Translations under genes and position numbers: made by a program
The notes under the pieces: generated by a model
What the model saw: only the letters and a program-made list of their open reading frames with translations
What the model was told of the DNA's origin: nothing
The model's database searches: none
Part shown: in pieces, positions 1 through 8,869 of the stretch
Layout: each line of letters starts with the position of its first letter
How positions within the stretch are numbered: position 1 is the stretch's first letter
Assembly (NCBI GenBank): GCA_000016765.1
Contig: CP000699.1
Span: 3,373,001-3,437,000, forward strand
Source of the DNA: Rhizorhabdus wittichii RW1
Lineage (GTDB): Bacteria > Pseudomonadota > Alphaproteobacteria > Sphingomonadales > Sphingomonadaceae
Length of the DNA: 64,000 nt
Direction: 5' to 3'

Positions 1-232
1 ATCGCGCCATCAGGTCCGGCCCCGACAGGACGTGGATGGGCAGGCTGTCGGCGGCGGTCAGCAGCTCGCCGTCGCGGGTCAGCAGGCAGCAGGAGAAGTC
101 GCGCGCGCGGTTCAGCACGCCGGACCGGCCGGTGCGGAGCAGCGTGTTCGACATCTTGCGCACGATGCCGTCGAGCCGGCTGCGCAGGACCGCCATCGCC
201 GCGCCGTTGAAAGGGGTGGTGCCGGACATCAT
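1..232 (-). CDS. Hydantoinase B/oxoprolinase family protein, N-terminal part
   Basis: Partial gene; it starts at 232 and runs off the left edge. The 77 visible residues (beginning MMSGTTPFNGAAMAVLRSRL, later DFSCCLLTRDGEL) look like the start of the HyuB family, which includes N-methylhydantoinase B and the subunits of acetone and acetophenone carboxylases. The ATG at 232 overlaps the stop of the HyuA gene (TGATG), so the two subunits are translationally coupled. In this family A and B subunits form one ATP-dependent enzyme. Substrate not readable here; the neighbouring BKACE and SDR genes favour ketone carboxylation over hydantoin hydrolysis (inference). Confidence 0.85.
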   Translation of the reverse strand, partial: MMSGTTPFNGAAMAVLRSRLDGIVRKMSNTLLRTGRSGVLNRARDFSCCLLTRDGELLTAADSLPIHVLSGPDLMAR

Positions 233-2286
233 CAAGCCTCGATCAGAAGCGCGCCATCGGACGACCGGCGGAAACGGGCCGGCGGGTCGATGACGACGGT
301 GGTGAAGGGGGATTCGATCAGCGCCGGCCCCGCGAAATCGCGATCCGCGGGGATCGCGTCCCAGCGCAGCACCGGCGTGTCGAGACTGCCGAAGCCGTCG
401 AAATAGACCGGCCGCGCCGCCGCCGCCTGGCCGGCCCCGGCTTCGGCCCGCAGGCGAAAGGCGCCGTCGCCCCGCGCGCGGCAGCGGACCCGCGCGCGCA
501 GGCCGACCAGCTCGACCGCCGAAGCGTCGTCGCGGATGGTGAAGATCTGCTCGTGCATCGCGTCGAAGGCGGCGCGGAAGGCGTCGACGTCGCTGGCCTC
601 GACGAAGCGGCTGCCCGGCAGCGGCACGTCGATGTCCCATGCCTGGCCTTCATAGCGCGCCTCGGCGATATATTCGACGGCGGCGGGGAGCCCGGCGCGG
701 TCGGCGAAGGCGCGGCATTGCTCGCCCAGCCGGTCGAGCGCGGCGTTGACCCGCGCCGCGTCGAACGCCGCGGTGGAGCTGTAGGCGGTGGCCGCGAACT
801 CGGTCGCGATATCCGACATCATCGCGCCGGCCGCGCTCATCGCCGCGCCCGTCTCGGGGATCAGCAGCCGCTTGCAGCCGAGGCGCCGGGCGATGAACAC
901 CGAGTTGAGACCGGCGGCCCCGCCGCCGCCGATCAGCACCGCCTCGGCCGGGTCGATGCCCTGGTTGACGGTCAGTTCCTGGATGGCCTGGACCATGTTC
1001 TCGGTGGCGAGATCGAGGATGCTCCACGCCGCCGCCTCGATGCCGACGCCCAGCGGGCCGGCGACTCCTTCCGCGATCGCCCGGCACGCCGCCAGCCCGT
1101 CCAGCTTCATCTTGCCGCCCAGGAAGAAGTCCGGATCGACATAGCCCAGCGCCACGCAGGCATCGGTCACGGTCGGCCGCGCGCCGCCGCGCGCATAGCA
1201 GGCCGGGCCGGGCGTCGATCCGGCGCTCTCGGGGCCGACATGGAGCAGGCCGGCGCTGTCGACGCGCGCGATGCTGCCGCCCCCCGCGCCGACGCTCTTG
1301 ACGTCGACCGAGGGATAGCCGGCGAGGTGGCCGCGATAGGGCTGGCCGATCCACAGGTCGCGCGTCATCGGGATGCGGCCGTTGCTGACCAGGCTGATGT
1401 CGTAGGTGGTGCCGCCGGTATCGGCGACGATGGCGGTGCGCCAGCCGCCCTCGCGCTCGGCATAATGGCTGCCGGCGACCGGCGCCATCGACGGGCCGCT
1501 GTTGATCACCCGGATCGGCGCCGCCGCGACCTCGGATGCCTCGACCATGCCGCCGGCGCTGGTCAGCACCATCACCTTGCCCGAGAAGCCGGCGTCGGCC
1601 AGCCGTCGCGTCAGCCCGCCCAGGTAGCGCGTCATCAGCGGCTTCAGCGACGCGTCGATCGCGGCGGACGACGCCCGGCGGAATTCGCGCAGCGTCGCGT
1701 TCACCGAATGCGACAGCGTATAGGGCATACCGGGCAGATGCAGCTCGATCAGCGCGCCGATCCGCAGCTCGTGCGCCGGGTGCAGGGTCGACCACAGCAG
1801 GGCGACCGCGACCGCCTCCACCCCGGCGGCGCGGATCTGGTGGAGCGTGTCGACCAGCGCGGCCTCGTCGAGCGGCGTGACGACCCGGCCGTCGGCCAGC
1901 ACCCGTTCCCGCGCCTCGAAGGTCAGGGCGCGGGGCACATAAGGCTTGGGATAGGGGATGGTGTGGTTGAACGGCTCGGTGCGGCCGCCTTCCCGGAACA
2001 GCAATATGTCGCGATGGCCCGCCGTGACGATCAGCGCCGTCTTCGCGGCATTGCCGGTGATGATGGCGTTGATCGCATGGGTGGTGCCATGGATGAAGCT
2101 GTCCGACCGGCCGAGCAGCTCGGCCAGCGAAAGGCCGCGCGCCTCGGCCGCGACGCCCAGCGCGTCGAGCACGCCGGACACGGGGTCGGAGGGGACGGTC
2201 GGCGCCTTGTGCAGCGTGATCGACCCGTCGTCGTCCTCGACGACGAGATCGGTGAAAGTGCCGCCGGTATCAGTCGCAAAACGCAT
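232..2286 (-). CDS. Hydantoinase/oxoprolinase A-type (acetone/acetophenone carboxylase-like) subunit
   Basis: 684 residues, the usual length for HyuA-type subunits. The N terminus MRFATDTGGTFTDLVVE is the phosphate-binding loop of the ASKHA fold, DTGGTTYDIS near residue 300 is the second loop, and NQGIDPAEAVLIGGGGAAG lies in the C-terminal half. Family members hydrolyse ATP to drive ring opening of hydantoins or oxoproline, or carboxylation of ketones. GAGGAG sits about six bases before the ATG, fixing the start. It is followed without a gap by the HyuB gene and preceded (115 bp) by a beta-keto acid cleavage enzyme. That pairing suggests the product is a beta-keto acid, i.e. a ketone carboxylase, but this is inference. 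Confidence 0.88.
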   Translation of the reverse strand: MRFATDTGGTFTDLVVEDDDGSITLHKAPTVPSDPVSGVLDALGVAAEARGLSLAELLGRSDSFIHGTTHAINAIITGNAAKTALIVTAGHRDILLFREGGRTEPFNHTIPYPKPYVPRALTFEARERVLADGRVVTPLDEAALVDTLHQIRAAGVEAVAVALLWSTLHPAHELRIGALIELHLPGMPYTLSHSVNATLREFRRASSAAIDASLKPLMTRYLGGLTRRLADAGFSGKVMVLTSAGGMVEASEVAAAPIRVINSGPSMAPVAGSHYAEREGGWRTAIVADTGGTTYDISLVSNGRIPMTRDLWIGQPYRGHLAGYPSVDVKSVGAGGGSIARVDSAGLLHVGPESAGSTPGPACYARGGARPTVTDACVALGYVDPDFFLGGKMKLDGLAACRAIAEGVAGPLGVGIEAAAWSILDLATENMVQAIQELTVNQGIDPAEAVLIGGGGAAGLNSVFIARRLGCKRLLIPETGAAMSAAGAMMSDIATEFAATAYSSTAAFDAARVNAALDRLGEQCRAFADRAGLPAAVEYIAEARYEGQAWDIDVPLPGSRFVEASDVDAFRAAFDAMHEQIFTIRDDASAVELVGLRARVRCRARGDGAFRLRAEAGAGQAAAARPVYFDGFGSLDTPVLRWDAIPADRDFAGPALIESPFTTVVIDPPARFRRSSDGALLIEA

Positions 2287-2400
2287 GAAGGCTCCTCAGG
2301 GTGATCGGGGCAGGCGGCTGCGTCCGCCGGCCCGCGATCACGGCCGACAAAAGGAAAAACGGGTTCGTTCCGGCCCGGCCCGAACCGGATCGGATCAGGT

Positions 2401-3333
2401 CTAGAAGGCGACCGCGTCGCCGCCCTTGAGGCCGAGGATCGCGCGCGCTTCGGCGGGCGTCGCGACCTCCACCTCGAGGACGTCCAGAATGTCGCGGATC
2501 TTGCGAACCTGCTCGGCATTGCTGGTCGCGAGCCGGCCCTTGGCGATGTAGAGGCTGTCCTCCAGCCCGACGCGGACATTGCCGCCGGCGAGCGCGCACT
2601 GCGCCAGGAACTTCATCTGCGGCCGGCCGACCGCGAAGCAGGACAGCAGATAATCGTCGCCGAACAGACGGTCGGCGGTCTGCTTCATCAGCATGAAATT
2701 CTCGAGGTCGGCGCCGATGCCGCCCAGGATCCCGAAGATGCCCTGGATCAGATAGGGCGGCTTGATCAGCCCCGCGTCGGCGAAATGCTTGACGGTGTAG
2801 AGATGGCCGATGTCGTAGCATTCATATTCGAAGCGGGTGCCGTGGCCCTGGCCCAGCTCGACCATGATCCGCTCGATCAGCGCGAAATTATGGTTGGCGG
2901 GAAAGCGCTTGCTGCCGAGCATGAGCTCGCGTTCCCAGTCGTGCTTCCAGTCGAACTTGTCGGCGAGGCCGAAGAAGCCGAAATTCATCGACCCCATGTT
3001 GAGCGACGTCATCTCCGGGCTGGCGCGCAGCGGGCCGGCGAGGCGATCCTCCTCGGAAAAGCCCGGCGCGCCGCCGGTGGTGATATTGATGACCGCGTCG
3101 GTCGCCTGTTTGATGCGCGGCAGGAACTGCATGTAGAGATCGGGATCGGGAGACGGACGCCCGTCGCGGGGATCGCGCGCGTGCAGGTGCAGGATGGCGG
3201 CGCCGGCCTCGGCCGCCTCGATCGACTGGCGGGCGATCTCGTCGGGCGTGATCGGCAGGTGCGGCGACATGGAGGGCGTGTGGATCGATCCCGTCACCGC
3301 GCAGGTGATGATCGCTTTTCCGGTTTTCTGCAT
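2401..3333 (-). CDS. BKACE family beta-keto acid cleavage enzyme (DUF849), copy 1
   Basis: 310 residues. BKACE enzymes are Zn-dependent TIM barrels that transfer the acyl part of a beta-keto acid to CoA using acetyl-CoA, releasing acetoacetate. Visible signatures: TGSIHTPSM near residue 15, HLHARDP with presumed Zn ligands His49 and His51, NITTGG near 83, LNMGSMNFG near 111, and VGLEDS with Glu258 in the place of the third metal ligand. The ATG at 3333 has AGGAG six bases upstream; a longer reading into the MFS gene is spurious. It lies eight bases after the MFS gene in the same operon. A second 310-aa copy is at 22241-23173. The acyl substrate cannot be told from sequence. Confidence 0.9.
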   Translation of the reverse strand: MQKTGKAIITCAVTGSIHTPSMSPHLPITPDEIARQSIEAAEAGAAILHLHARDPRDGRPSPDPDLYMQFLPRIKQATDAVINITTGGAPGFSEEDRLAGPLRASPEMTSLNMGSMNFGFFGLADKFDWKHDWERELMLGSKRFPANHNFALIERIMVELGQGHGTRFEYECYDIGHLYTVKHFADAGLIKPPYLIQGIFGILGGIGADLENFMLMKQTADRLFGDDYLLSCFAVGRPQMKFLAQCALAGGNVRVGLEDSLYIAKGRLATSNAEQVRKIRDILDVLEVEVATPAEARAILGLKGGDAVAF

Positions 3334-3341
3334 GGGAACTC

Positions 3342-4667
3342 CTAGTGCGCCGCGATGGCCGCGGCGGCGGTGCGTCCGAAGGGGGTGCGGCTGGCCAGCG
3401 CCAGCGCCGCGCCCGACAAGGCCAGGATCGGCACGGCGATGAGCAGCGACTGGCCGAGCCGGTCGGGCCCGCCGAGCGTATCGGTGAGCAGGCCGATCAT
3501 CGCCGGCCCGCAGCCGATGCCGATCAGGGTCACGGTGGCGAGGAACATCGACGTGACGACGCCGCGCAGGCGATCCGGCGTCAGCATCTGCACCCCCGCC
3601 AGGGTCGCCGGCGACGCCAGCGTCAGGAAGAAGTTGAGCAGCCCCGCCGCGACGACCGAGGTCGCCAGATCGCGGCTGGTCGCGAACAGCAGCACGCACG
3701 GGATCGCGCCGAGCAGACCGACGACGATCACCGGCGCGGCCGGCGACCGGGCCTGCCGCGACTGGAAGAGATCGGTCAGCATCCCCCCGCTGATATGGCC
3801 GAGCGGCGCGGCGAGGAGGACGATGCCGCCCACCACCAGCCCGGCCTGCGGCGGCGTCATCGCGAAGAAGCGCACATAGAAGCTCGGCATCCAGGCGGCG
3901 ATGGTCTGGACCAGCAGGACGACGATCGTGGCGGCGACGGTGTGCGTCGCATAGGCGGCGCGGTGCTGGCGGAGATAGGAGAAGGTGGCGGCGAAATCGG
4001 GCGCCGCGCCGGCGGCCGTTCCCGTCCGGGCGGGCTCGCGCACGCTCAGCATCAGCAACGCCAGCACGAAGCCGGGCGCGGCCATGATCACGAAGGTCGC
4101 CTGCCAGGGAAGGAGATGGCCGATGCCGGCCAGCGTCATCCCGCCGGTGGCGGTGACCGCCGCGAGGACGGCGCCGCCGCCGATCAGCGCGGCGCTCTTG
4201 CCCAGCGACGCGCCGGTGGTGAACAGCGAGACCGCCCGGCCGAGCTGCCGGCGGGGGAAATAGGCCGCCAGCAGCGACATCGCGGCCGGCACCAGCGCCG
4301 CCTCCCCGAAGCCGACGCCGACCCGCGCGAGGAACAGCGAGCCGAAGCTGCCGGCGAGCCCGCAGGCGGCGGTGGCCAGGCTCCACAGCACCATGCCGGC
4401 GATGATCAGGTTGCGCCGGTTCATCCGGTCCGCCATCCGGCCGAGCGGCACCGCGACGACGGTGTAGAGGATCACGAAGCCCGTGCCCTGCAACAGCCCG
4501 AGCTGCGCGTCGCTGACGCCGAGATCGGCCTTCAGCGGCTCCATCAGCAGGCTCATCAGGAAGCGGTCGATGAAGGACACGAGATGGCCCGTCGCGAGCA
4601 GCGCGGCCACATACCAGGCATAGCCCCCGGCGCGGGAAGGTTCCGTCACGGGGCCGGCCGTCGCCAT
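3342..4667 (-). CDS. MFS transporter
   Basis: 441 residues with about twelve hydrophobic segments; it belongs to the major facilitator superfamily. The loop GRMADRMNRRNLI between helices 2 and 3 is the MFS signature (G-x-x-x-D-R-x-x-R), and a GHISGGMLTDLFQ-type repeat appears in the second half. The ATG at 4667 overlaps the stop of the SDR gene (TGATG). In the operon it would carry the small organic substrate across the inner membrane after uptake through the TonB receptor encoded upstream. Substrate unknown. Confidence 0.88.
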   Translation of the reverse strand: MATAGPVTEPSRAGGYAWYVAALLATGHLVSFIDRFLMSLLMEPLKADLGVSDAQLGLLQGTGFVILYTVVAVPLGRMADRMNRRNLIIAGMVLWSLATAACGLAGSFGSLFLARVGVGFGEAALVPAAMSLLAAYFPRRQLGRAVSLFTTGASLGKSAALIGGGAVLAAVTATGGMTLAGIGHLLPWQATFVIMAAPGFVLALLMLSVREPARTGTAAGAAPDFAATFSYLRQHRAAYATHTVAATIVVLLVQTIAAWMPSFYVRFFAMTPPQAGLVVGGIVLLAAPLGHISGGMLTDLFQSRQARSPAAPVIVVGLLGAIPCVLLFATSRDLATSVVAAGLLNFFLTLASPATLAGVQMLTPDRLRGVVTSMFLATVTLIGIGCGPAMIGLLTDTLGGPDRLGQSLLIAVPILALSGAALALASRTPFGRTAAAAIAAH

Positions 4668-5434
4668 CAGCCGATCGCCGCCGAGATGCCCTCGTCCGCC
4701 AGCCAGACGCTGCCATGGACCGGGCGCGCCGCGTCGGAGAGCAGGTAGAGGACGATGCCGGCGATGTCGGCCGCGTCGCTGAATGCGGTGCCGCTCGGCG
4801 TGATCTGCCGCATGCCGTCGGCCATCGCCGGGTCGGCGCGGACGTCGGCGTTCATCGGCGTGGCGGTGTTGCCCGGCGCCACCGCGTTGATCGCGATGCC
4901 CTGCGGGGCGAGTTCGGCGGCGAGCGCGCGGGTCAGCATCGCGACCGCCGCCTTGCTGGCGCAATAGAGCGCGAAGCCCTTGACCCCGACCACCGCCGCG
5001 ACCGATGCGAGGTTGACGATCCGCCCGCCACCGCGCTGCCGCAGCGCGGGCACGGTCGCGGAGATCATGTTCCACACGCCCGCGACGTTGATGTCGAGCA
5101 GCCGCGCCGCATCGGCCGGCGGGGTGTCGCCGGCCGGCGTCGGAAAGAACACCCCGGCGGCGTTGACCAGCAGGTCCACCCCGCCGAACGCCTCGGCCAC
5201 CTGCCCGACGAGCCGGGCGACGGCGTCGGCGTCGCGCACGTCGACCGCGAAGGCCCGCGCGACACCGCCCGCCGCGACGATGCCGTTCGCCACGTCGCTC
5301 GCCTTGTCGAGGCTGCTGCTGGCGACGACCGCGACCTGCGCGCCTTCGCGCGCCAGCGCCTCCGCCACCACCCGGCCGATGCCCGAGCTGCCGCCGGTGA
5401 CGATCGCCACCTTGCCCGCGAACCGCCCGCTCAT
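4667..5434 (-). CDS. SDR family NAD(P)-dependent oxidoreductase
   Basis: 255 residues, classical short-chain dehydrogenase. TGGSSGIG (residues 13-20) binds the cofactor, NAAG (91-94) is the structural motif, and Ser144, Tyr157 and Lys161 (YCASK) form the active site; NTATPM near the substrate loop is typical. Start and stop overlap both neighbours (ATGA with the esterase gene, TGATG with the MFS gene), so expression is coupled. A reasonable role is oxidation of a secondary alcohol, released by the esterase, to a ketone for the HyuA/HyuB enzyme; this is inferred from gene order. Confidence 0.9.
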   Translation of the reverse strand: MSGRFAGKVAIVTGGSSGIGRVVAEALAREGAQVAVVASSSLDKASDVANGIVAAGGVARAFAVDVRDADAVARLVGQVAEAFGGVDLLVNAAGVFFPTPAGDTPPADAARLLDINVAGVWNMISATVPALRQRGGGRIVNLASVAAVVGVKGFALYCASKAAVAMLTRALAAELAPQGIAINAVAPGNTATPMNADVRADPAMADGMRQITPSGTAFSDAADIAGIVLYLLSDAARPVHGSVWLADEGISAAIG

Positions 5435-6579
5435 GCGTACACCGCCGCCGACAGCGCCGCGCAGCGATCGCCGAGGCCGCCGCCCTCGCACATCAGCGCG
5501 GGGCTGTAGGAGAAGGCGATGCGGTTCTCGGGATCGGCGAAGCCGAGCGCGCCGCCCGCGCCCGGATGGCCGAACGCGCCGGGATTGGAGCCCATGGGGG
5601 ACATGTTCGCCTCGTTCAGGAAGAAGCCCTGGCCATAGCGGAAGACGCGGTCGGTCATCGCGCACTGCCCGAACCAGCTTTCCTCCCGCATGCGGTCGAT
5701 GGTCGCCGCGGAGAGCAGGCGCACGCCGTCCAGCGCGCCGCCGCAGGCCAGCGCCGCGAAGATCCGCGCGACGCCGCGCGCATTGCCGTGGCCGTTGGTC
5801 GACGGCATCAGCCCGCTGCGCATCCGCGCATCGTTGTAGTGATCGGGGGACTGCGGGCGCATCCGCCAGGCGCGTCCCAGCTTGGTGGTGACGTCGCGCG
5901 ATTGCACGAAGGTGTGGCTCGCCTCGTTGGGCACGATGTCGGCGACCCGGCCGGGATCGGTCCAGGCGGCGCCATAGCCATAGTCGGCGCCGAGCGGCAG
6001 GCAGACCTCCTCGCGCAGGAAGCGGTCGAGCGGCCGGCCGTCGACCCGGCGGACCAGTTCGCCCAGCAGATAGCCCGCCGTGGCGGAATGATAGCCGTGG
6101 TCCGTGCCCGGTTCCCAGACCGGCTCCTGCACCTCCAGCGCGCGGATCATCACGTCCCAGTCGAACCCCGCGCCGTCGGGCGCATGATCGGCGTAGAGCA
6201 ATCCCGCCTTGCCCGTGACCAGGGTCCGCACGGTGATCGCCCCCTTGCCGGCCTGCGCGAATTCCGGCCAGTAGCGCGCCACCGGCGCGTCCATGTCGAC
6301 CAGGCCGCGGTCGACGAGCATCCACAGGCATAGCGCGGCCATGCCCTTGCCCACCGACATCATGCAGACGATCATGTCCTCGCGCCAGGGCCGGGTGCGC
6401 CCGGCATTCGCCCATCCGCCCCACAGATCGACGCGGCGCGCGCCATCCTCATAGACACAGACCGCGCCGCCGAGCTCGCCGCGCTCGCGGAAGTTGGCGG
6501 CGAAGGCCTCGCCCACTTTCGCGAAGCGCGGATCACAGAAGCCGCCGATCATGATGTCCGCCTGTCCCGTCATGGCCAT
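5431..6579 (-). CDS. Serine hydrolase of the beta-lactamase/class C esterase family (EstB-like)
   Basis: About 382 residues. The SxxK nucleophile motif is SVGK (Ser75-Lys78 counted from the ATG at 6579), the tyrosine motif is GYHS about 90 residues later, and HPGAGG near the C terminus takes the place of the KTG box. This layout is that of EstB-type esterases rather than true beta-lactamases; there is no signal peptide, so it is probably cytoplasmic. A TTG at 6585 and an ATG at 6573 are alternative starts; none has a strong Shine-Dalgarno, and coupling to the receptor gene just upstream is likely. It may hydrolyse the imported ester or lactone. Confidence 0.85.
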   Translation of the reverse strand: MAMTGQADIMIGGFCDPRFAKVGEAFAANFRERGELGGAVCVYEDGARRVDLWGGWANAGRTRPWREDMIVCMMSVGKGMAALCLWMLVDRGLVDMDAPVARYWPEFAQAGKGAITVRTLVTGKAGLLYADHAPDGAGFDWDVMIRALEVQEPVWEPGTDHGYHSATAGYLLGELVRRVDGRPLDRFLREEVCLPLGADYGYGAAWTDPGRVADIVPNEASHTFVQSRDVTTKLGRAWRMRPQSPDHYNDARMRSGLMPSTNGHGNARGVARIFAALACGGALDGVRLLSAATIDRMREESWFGQCAMTDRVFRYGQGFFLNEANMSPMGSNPGAFGHPGAGGALGFADPENRIAFSYSPALMCEGGGLGDRCAALSAAVYA

Positions 6580-6581
6580 GC

Positions 6582-8714
6582 TCAATATTTGAACACGGCC
6601 CGGATGCCGTAGGTGCGCGGTTCGCCGACGCGGCCGACGATGCCGGACGCGAAGCTCGCCGTGCTGGTGACATATTCCTTGTCGGCGAGGTTGCGGCCGA
6701 ACAGCAGGAACTGGATATGATCGCCCGGCAGCGTGTAGCCGATGCTGGCGTTGATCAGCCCATAGCCGGCCTGCTGGTCGAGGCCGCCGTTGATCGCCGT
6801 GAAATATTGCCGGGTGCGGTGGCTATATTCGCCGCGCGCGAAGAAGGCGCCGTCGCCCACCGGCACGTCGGCCTGAGCATAGAGGGTGTACGACCATCTG
6901 GGCGACAGGTTCAGCCGGTTGCCCGACGCATCGAACACGATGTTCCCCGGTTTGAGCGCCGAGGTGTAGTTCTTGTAGACCGCATCCAGATAAGCGAGGT
7001 TCGCGCCGAGCTGCAGCCAGTCGGTCGGATGCGCCTCCGCCTCGATCTCGACGCCGTCGACCGTGGCGTCGGACGCGTTGGTGATGTCGATCACGCCCGG
7101 CGTCAGGAAGGACTGCACCTGCAGGCCCTTGTAGTCATAGTGGAAATAGGTGCCGTTCAGGCGCAGCTTGCGGTCGAACAGGTCGAGCTTGGCGCCCGCT
7201 TCATAGCTCCACAGCGTCTCCGGCGCGAAGCCCTGCGCGGGGTTGGCGCTGGCGAAGTTGAACCCGCCCGACTTGAAGCCCCGGGTCGCCGACGCGAACA
7301 GCAGCACGCCGTCGGTCGGCCGGAACTCGATACCGAATTTCGGCGTCCACGCCTTGTAGGTGCCCGCCGTCGAATAGGTCCGCGGATAGGTGGCGAGCGG
7401 CAGCCCGGTGGCGAAGTCGAAATTGGTCGCCACCTGGTCGAAGCGCTTCCGTTCGCGGGTATAGCGGATGCCCGCGGTCAGGCTGAGCTGGTCGGTCAGC
7501 GCATAATTGCCCTGCGCGAAGCCCGCCCACGCCTTGGTGTTGATCGTCGGCGAGAAGTTCGCCCGCACCGTCGGGAAGGTGGTGACGGTGGAATCGACGT
7601 CGATATGCTCGTCGAAATAATAGGCGCCGAGGATATAGGTCAGCCCGCCGAACTTGCCCGTCAGGTTCAGCTCCTCCGAGAACTGATGCTGCTTCTCATA
7701 TTGGTCGGTGCGGCGGATGTTCAGCGCCGTGCCGTCGGTGTCGCCGGCCTGGACGAGCCGGTTGGCGCGGTAGGCGGTGAGCGACTTGAGCTTGGCGGCG
7801 TCGCCGAAGTCGTAATTGATCTCGGCCGCCGCGCCCGATTGCTTGCGGTTGGCCTTCGGGCGGATGTTGAGCGCGACCTTGCGATAATCGCCCAGCACGC
7901 TGTTGGCCAGCGGATCGGCGGTCGTCTGGAGCAGCTTCACATAGCCCGCGAGCGCGTCGTTCGAATGGAGATAGTCGCCGCGCAGGATGATCTCCAGCGG
8001 CTCCGACGGGGTGAAGCGGAGCTGGCCGCGCGCGCCGAACGTGCGTTCGTTGTCCGCATCGCCGATGCCCGGGACGACGTTCTTCAGATAGCCGTCGCGG
8101 CGGCTGCCGATGAGCGAGATCGACCCGTCGACCTTGCCCTTGACCAGCGGCCCGCTGACATAGCCCTCGGCCCGCGCGAAATTATAGTTGCCGTAGGTCA
8201 GCTGGGCCTTGGCGGCGAACTCGTCGGTCGGCTTGCGGCTGATGACGTTGATCGTGCCGCCCACCGAGTTGCGGCCGTAGAGCGTGCCCTGCGGCCCGCG
8301 CAGCACCTCGATCCGCTCGACGTCGAGGAAGTTGGAGAGATAGCTGGCGGGGCGCGCCAGATAGACGCCGTCGAGATGGATCGTCGACGATGGGTCCGAA
8401 CCGCCGAACACGTTGTTCGAGCCGATGCCGCGGATATAGACCTGCGAGAAGGACGCATTCTGCGTCACCTGCAGGTTCGGCGTGAGCGAGGCCAGGTCGC
8501 GCACGTCCTTGATCCCGGTCGCCTCCAGCGCCGGGGCGCTGAACGCGGTGATCGCGAGGGGCGTGTCCTGCAGGCGGGTCGCGCCCGTCTTGTTGGCCGT
8601 GACGAGGATGTCGCCATAGGCGTCCGAACCGTCCGCTCCCGCGGTTGCCTGTGCCTGGACGCTCCCAGCCGAAAGTGCGGTGCCGAGCAGTAGCGCGCTT
8701 GCGATAATCTTCAT
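6582..8714 (-). CDS. TonB-dependent outer-membrane receptor
   Basis: 710 residues. A signal peptide (MKIIASALLLGTALSAGSVQAQA) is followed by a plug domain starting near GDILVTANKTGATRLQDTPLAITAF, with VERIEVLRGPQGTLYGRNSVGG as the conserved plug motif, then a long beta-barrel ending in an aromatic residue (GIRAVFKY). It is the iron-complex/catabolite receptor type that is abundant in sphingomonads. AGGGGA precedes the ATG by a few bases. It is the first structural gene after gntR, and the 154-bp gap in front holds two identical palindromes, so it is probably the main regulated promoter of the operon. Ligand unknown, but probably the operon's substrate. Confidence 0.93.
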   Translation of the reverse strand: MKIIASALLLGTALSAGSVQAQATAGADGSDAYGDILVTANKTGATRLQDTPLAITAFSAPALEATGIKDVRDLASLTPNLQVTQNASFSQVYIRGIGSNNVFGGSDPSSTIHLDGVYLARPASYLSNFLDVERIEVLRGPQGTLYGRNSVGGTINVISRKPTDEFAAKAQLTYGNYNFARAEGYVSGPLVKGKVDGSISLIGSRRDGYLKNVVPGIGDADNERTFGARGQLRFTPSEPLEIILRGDYLHSNDALAGYVKLLQTTADPLANSVLGDYRKVALNIRPKANRKQSGAAAEINYDFGDAAKLKSLTAYRANRLVQAGDTDGTALNIRRTDQYEKQHQFSEELNLTGKFGGLTYILGAYYFDEHIDVDSTVTTFPTVRANFSPTINTKAWAGFAQGNYALTDQLSLTAGIRYTRERKRFDQVATNFDFATGLPLATYPRTYSTAGTYKAWTPKFGIEFRPTDGVLLFASATRGFKSGGFNFASANPAQGFAPETLWSYEAGAKLDLFDRKLRLNGTYFHYDYKGLQVQSFLTPGVIDITNASDATVDGVEIEAEAHPTDWLQLGANLAYLDAVYKNYTSALKPGNIVFDASGNRLNLSPRWSYTLYAQADVPVGDGAFFARGEYSHRTRQYFTAINGGLDQQAGYGLINASIGYTLPGDHIQFLLFGRNLADKEYVTSTASFASGIVGRVGEPRTYGIRAVFKY

Positions 8715-8773
8715 CCTGTCCCCTTTCCCGATGCAGGCCGGGGCTGGCCATGATTTGGCTCAGCACGAATCGG

Positions 8774-8802
8774 AATTAATCACGGATCAGAACGAAAGGC
8801 AA
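8774..8802 (-). promoter_or_regulatory. Putative sigma70-type promoter of the receptor operon
   Basis: On the minus strand TTGCCT (8802-8797) and TTAATT (8779-8774) are separated by exactly 17 bp, about 60 bp before the receptor ATG. The first GntR-type palindrome lies directly upstream of the -35 element. Prediction by eye only. Confidence 0.35.
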
Positions 8803-8804
8803 GT

Positions 8805-8816
8805 ATCGTCGACGAT
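8805..8816. promoter_or_regulatory. Candidate GntR/FCD operator 1
   Basis: Perfect 12-bp palindrome ATCGTCGACGAT. GntR/FCD regulators commonly bind short palindromes with a GT-N(2-3)-AC core, which fits. It touches the predicted -35 of the receptor promoter, and an identical copy lies 52 bp away. The gntR-like gene is immediately upstream. Confidence 0.55.
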
Positions 8817-8840
8817 TTTTGAATTTAAGGCGGATTTTAT

Positions 8841-8854
8841 CCCATTTAAATGGG
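8841..8854. promoter_or_regulatory. AT-centred palindrome between the two operators
   Basis: Perfect 14-bp palindrome CCCATTTAAATGGG. It has no loop and no T-run, so it is not a standard terminator. It lies between the two GntR-type palindromes and could be the site of a second regulator or of a dimerising protein. Confidence 0.4.
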
Positions 8855-8855
8855 T

Positions 8856-8869
8856 AATCGTCGACGATT
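8856..8869. promoter_or_regulatory. Candidate GntR/FCD operator 2
   Basis: Perfect 14-bp palindrome AATCGTCGACGATT containing the same 12-bp core as the site at 8805-8816. The core centres are 52 bp apart, close to five helical turns, which would allow cooperative binding or looping. Its end overlaps the gntR stop codon. Confidence 0.5.

Noticed and set aside
232-2286. 5-oxoprolinase
   Set aside because: 5-oxoprolinases of the fused type are about 1200 residues; here A and B are separate genes, and the neighbours suggest another substrate. Left as the family name only.
5431-6579. Beta-lactamase resistance gene
   Set aside because: The SxxK/YxS/HxG layout is that of EstB-type esterases, with no signal peptide, and it lies inside a catabolic operon.
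8841-8854. Terminator of gntR
   Set aside because: The palindrome has no loop and no T-run; it could not form a useful RNA hairpin.
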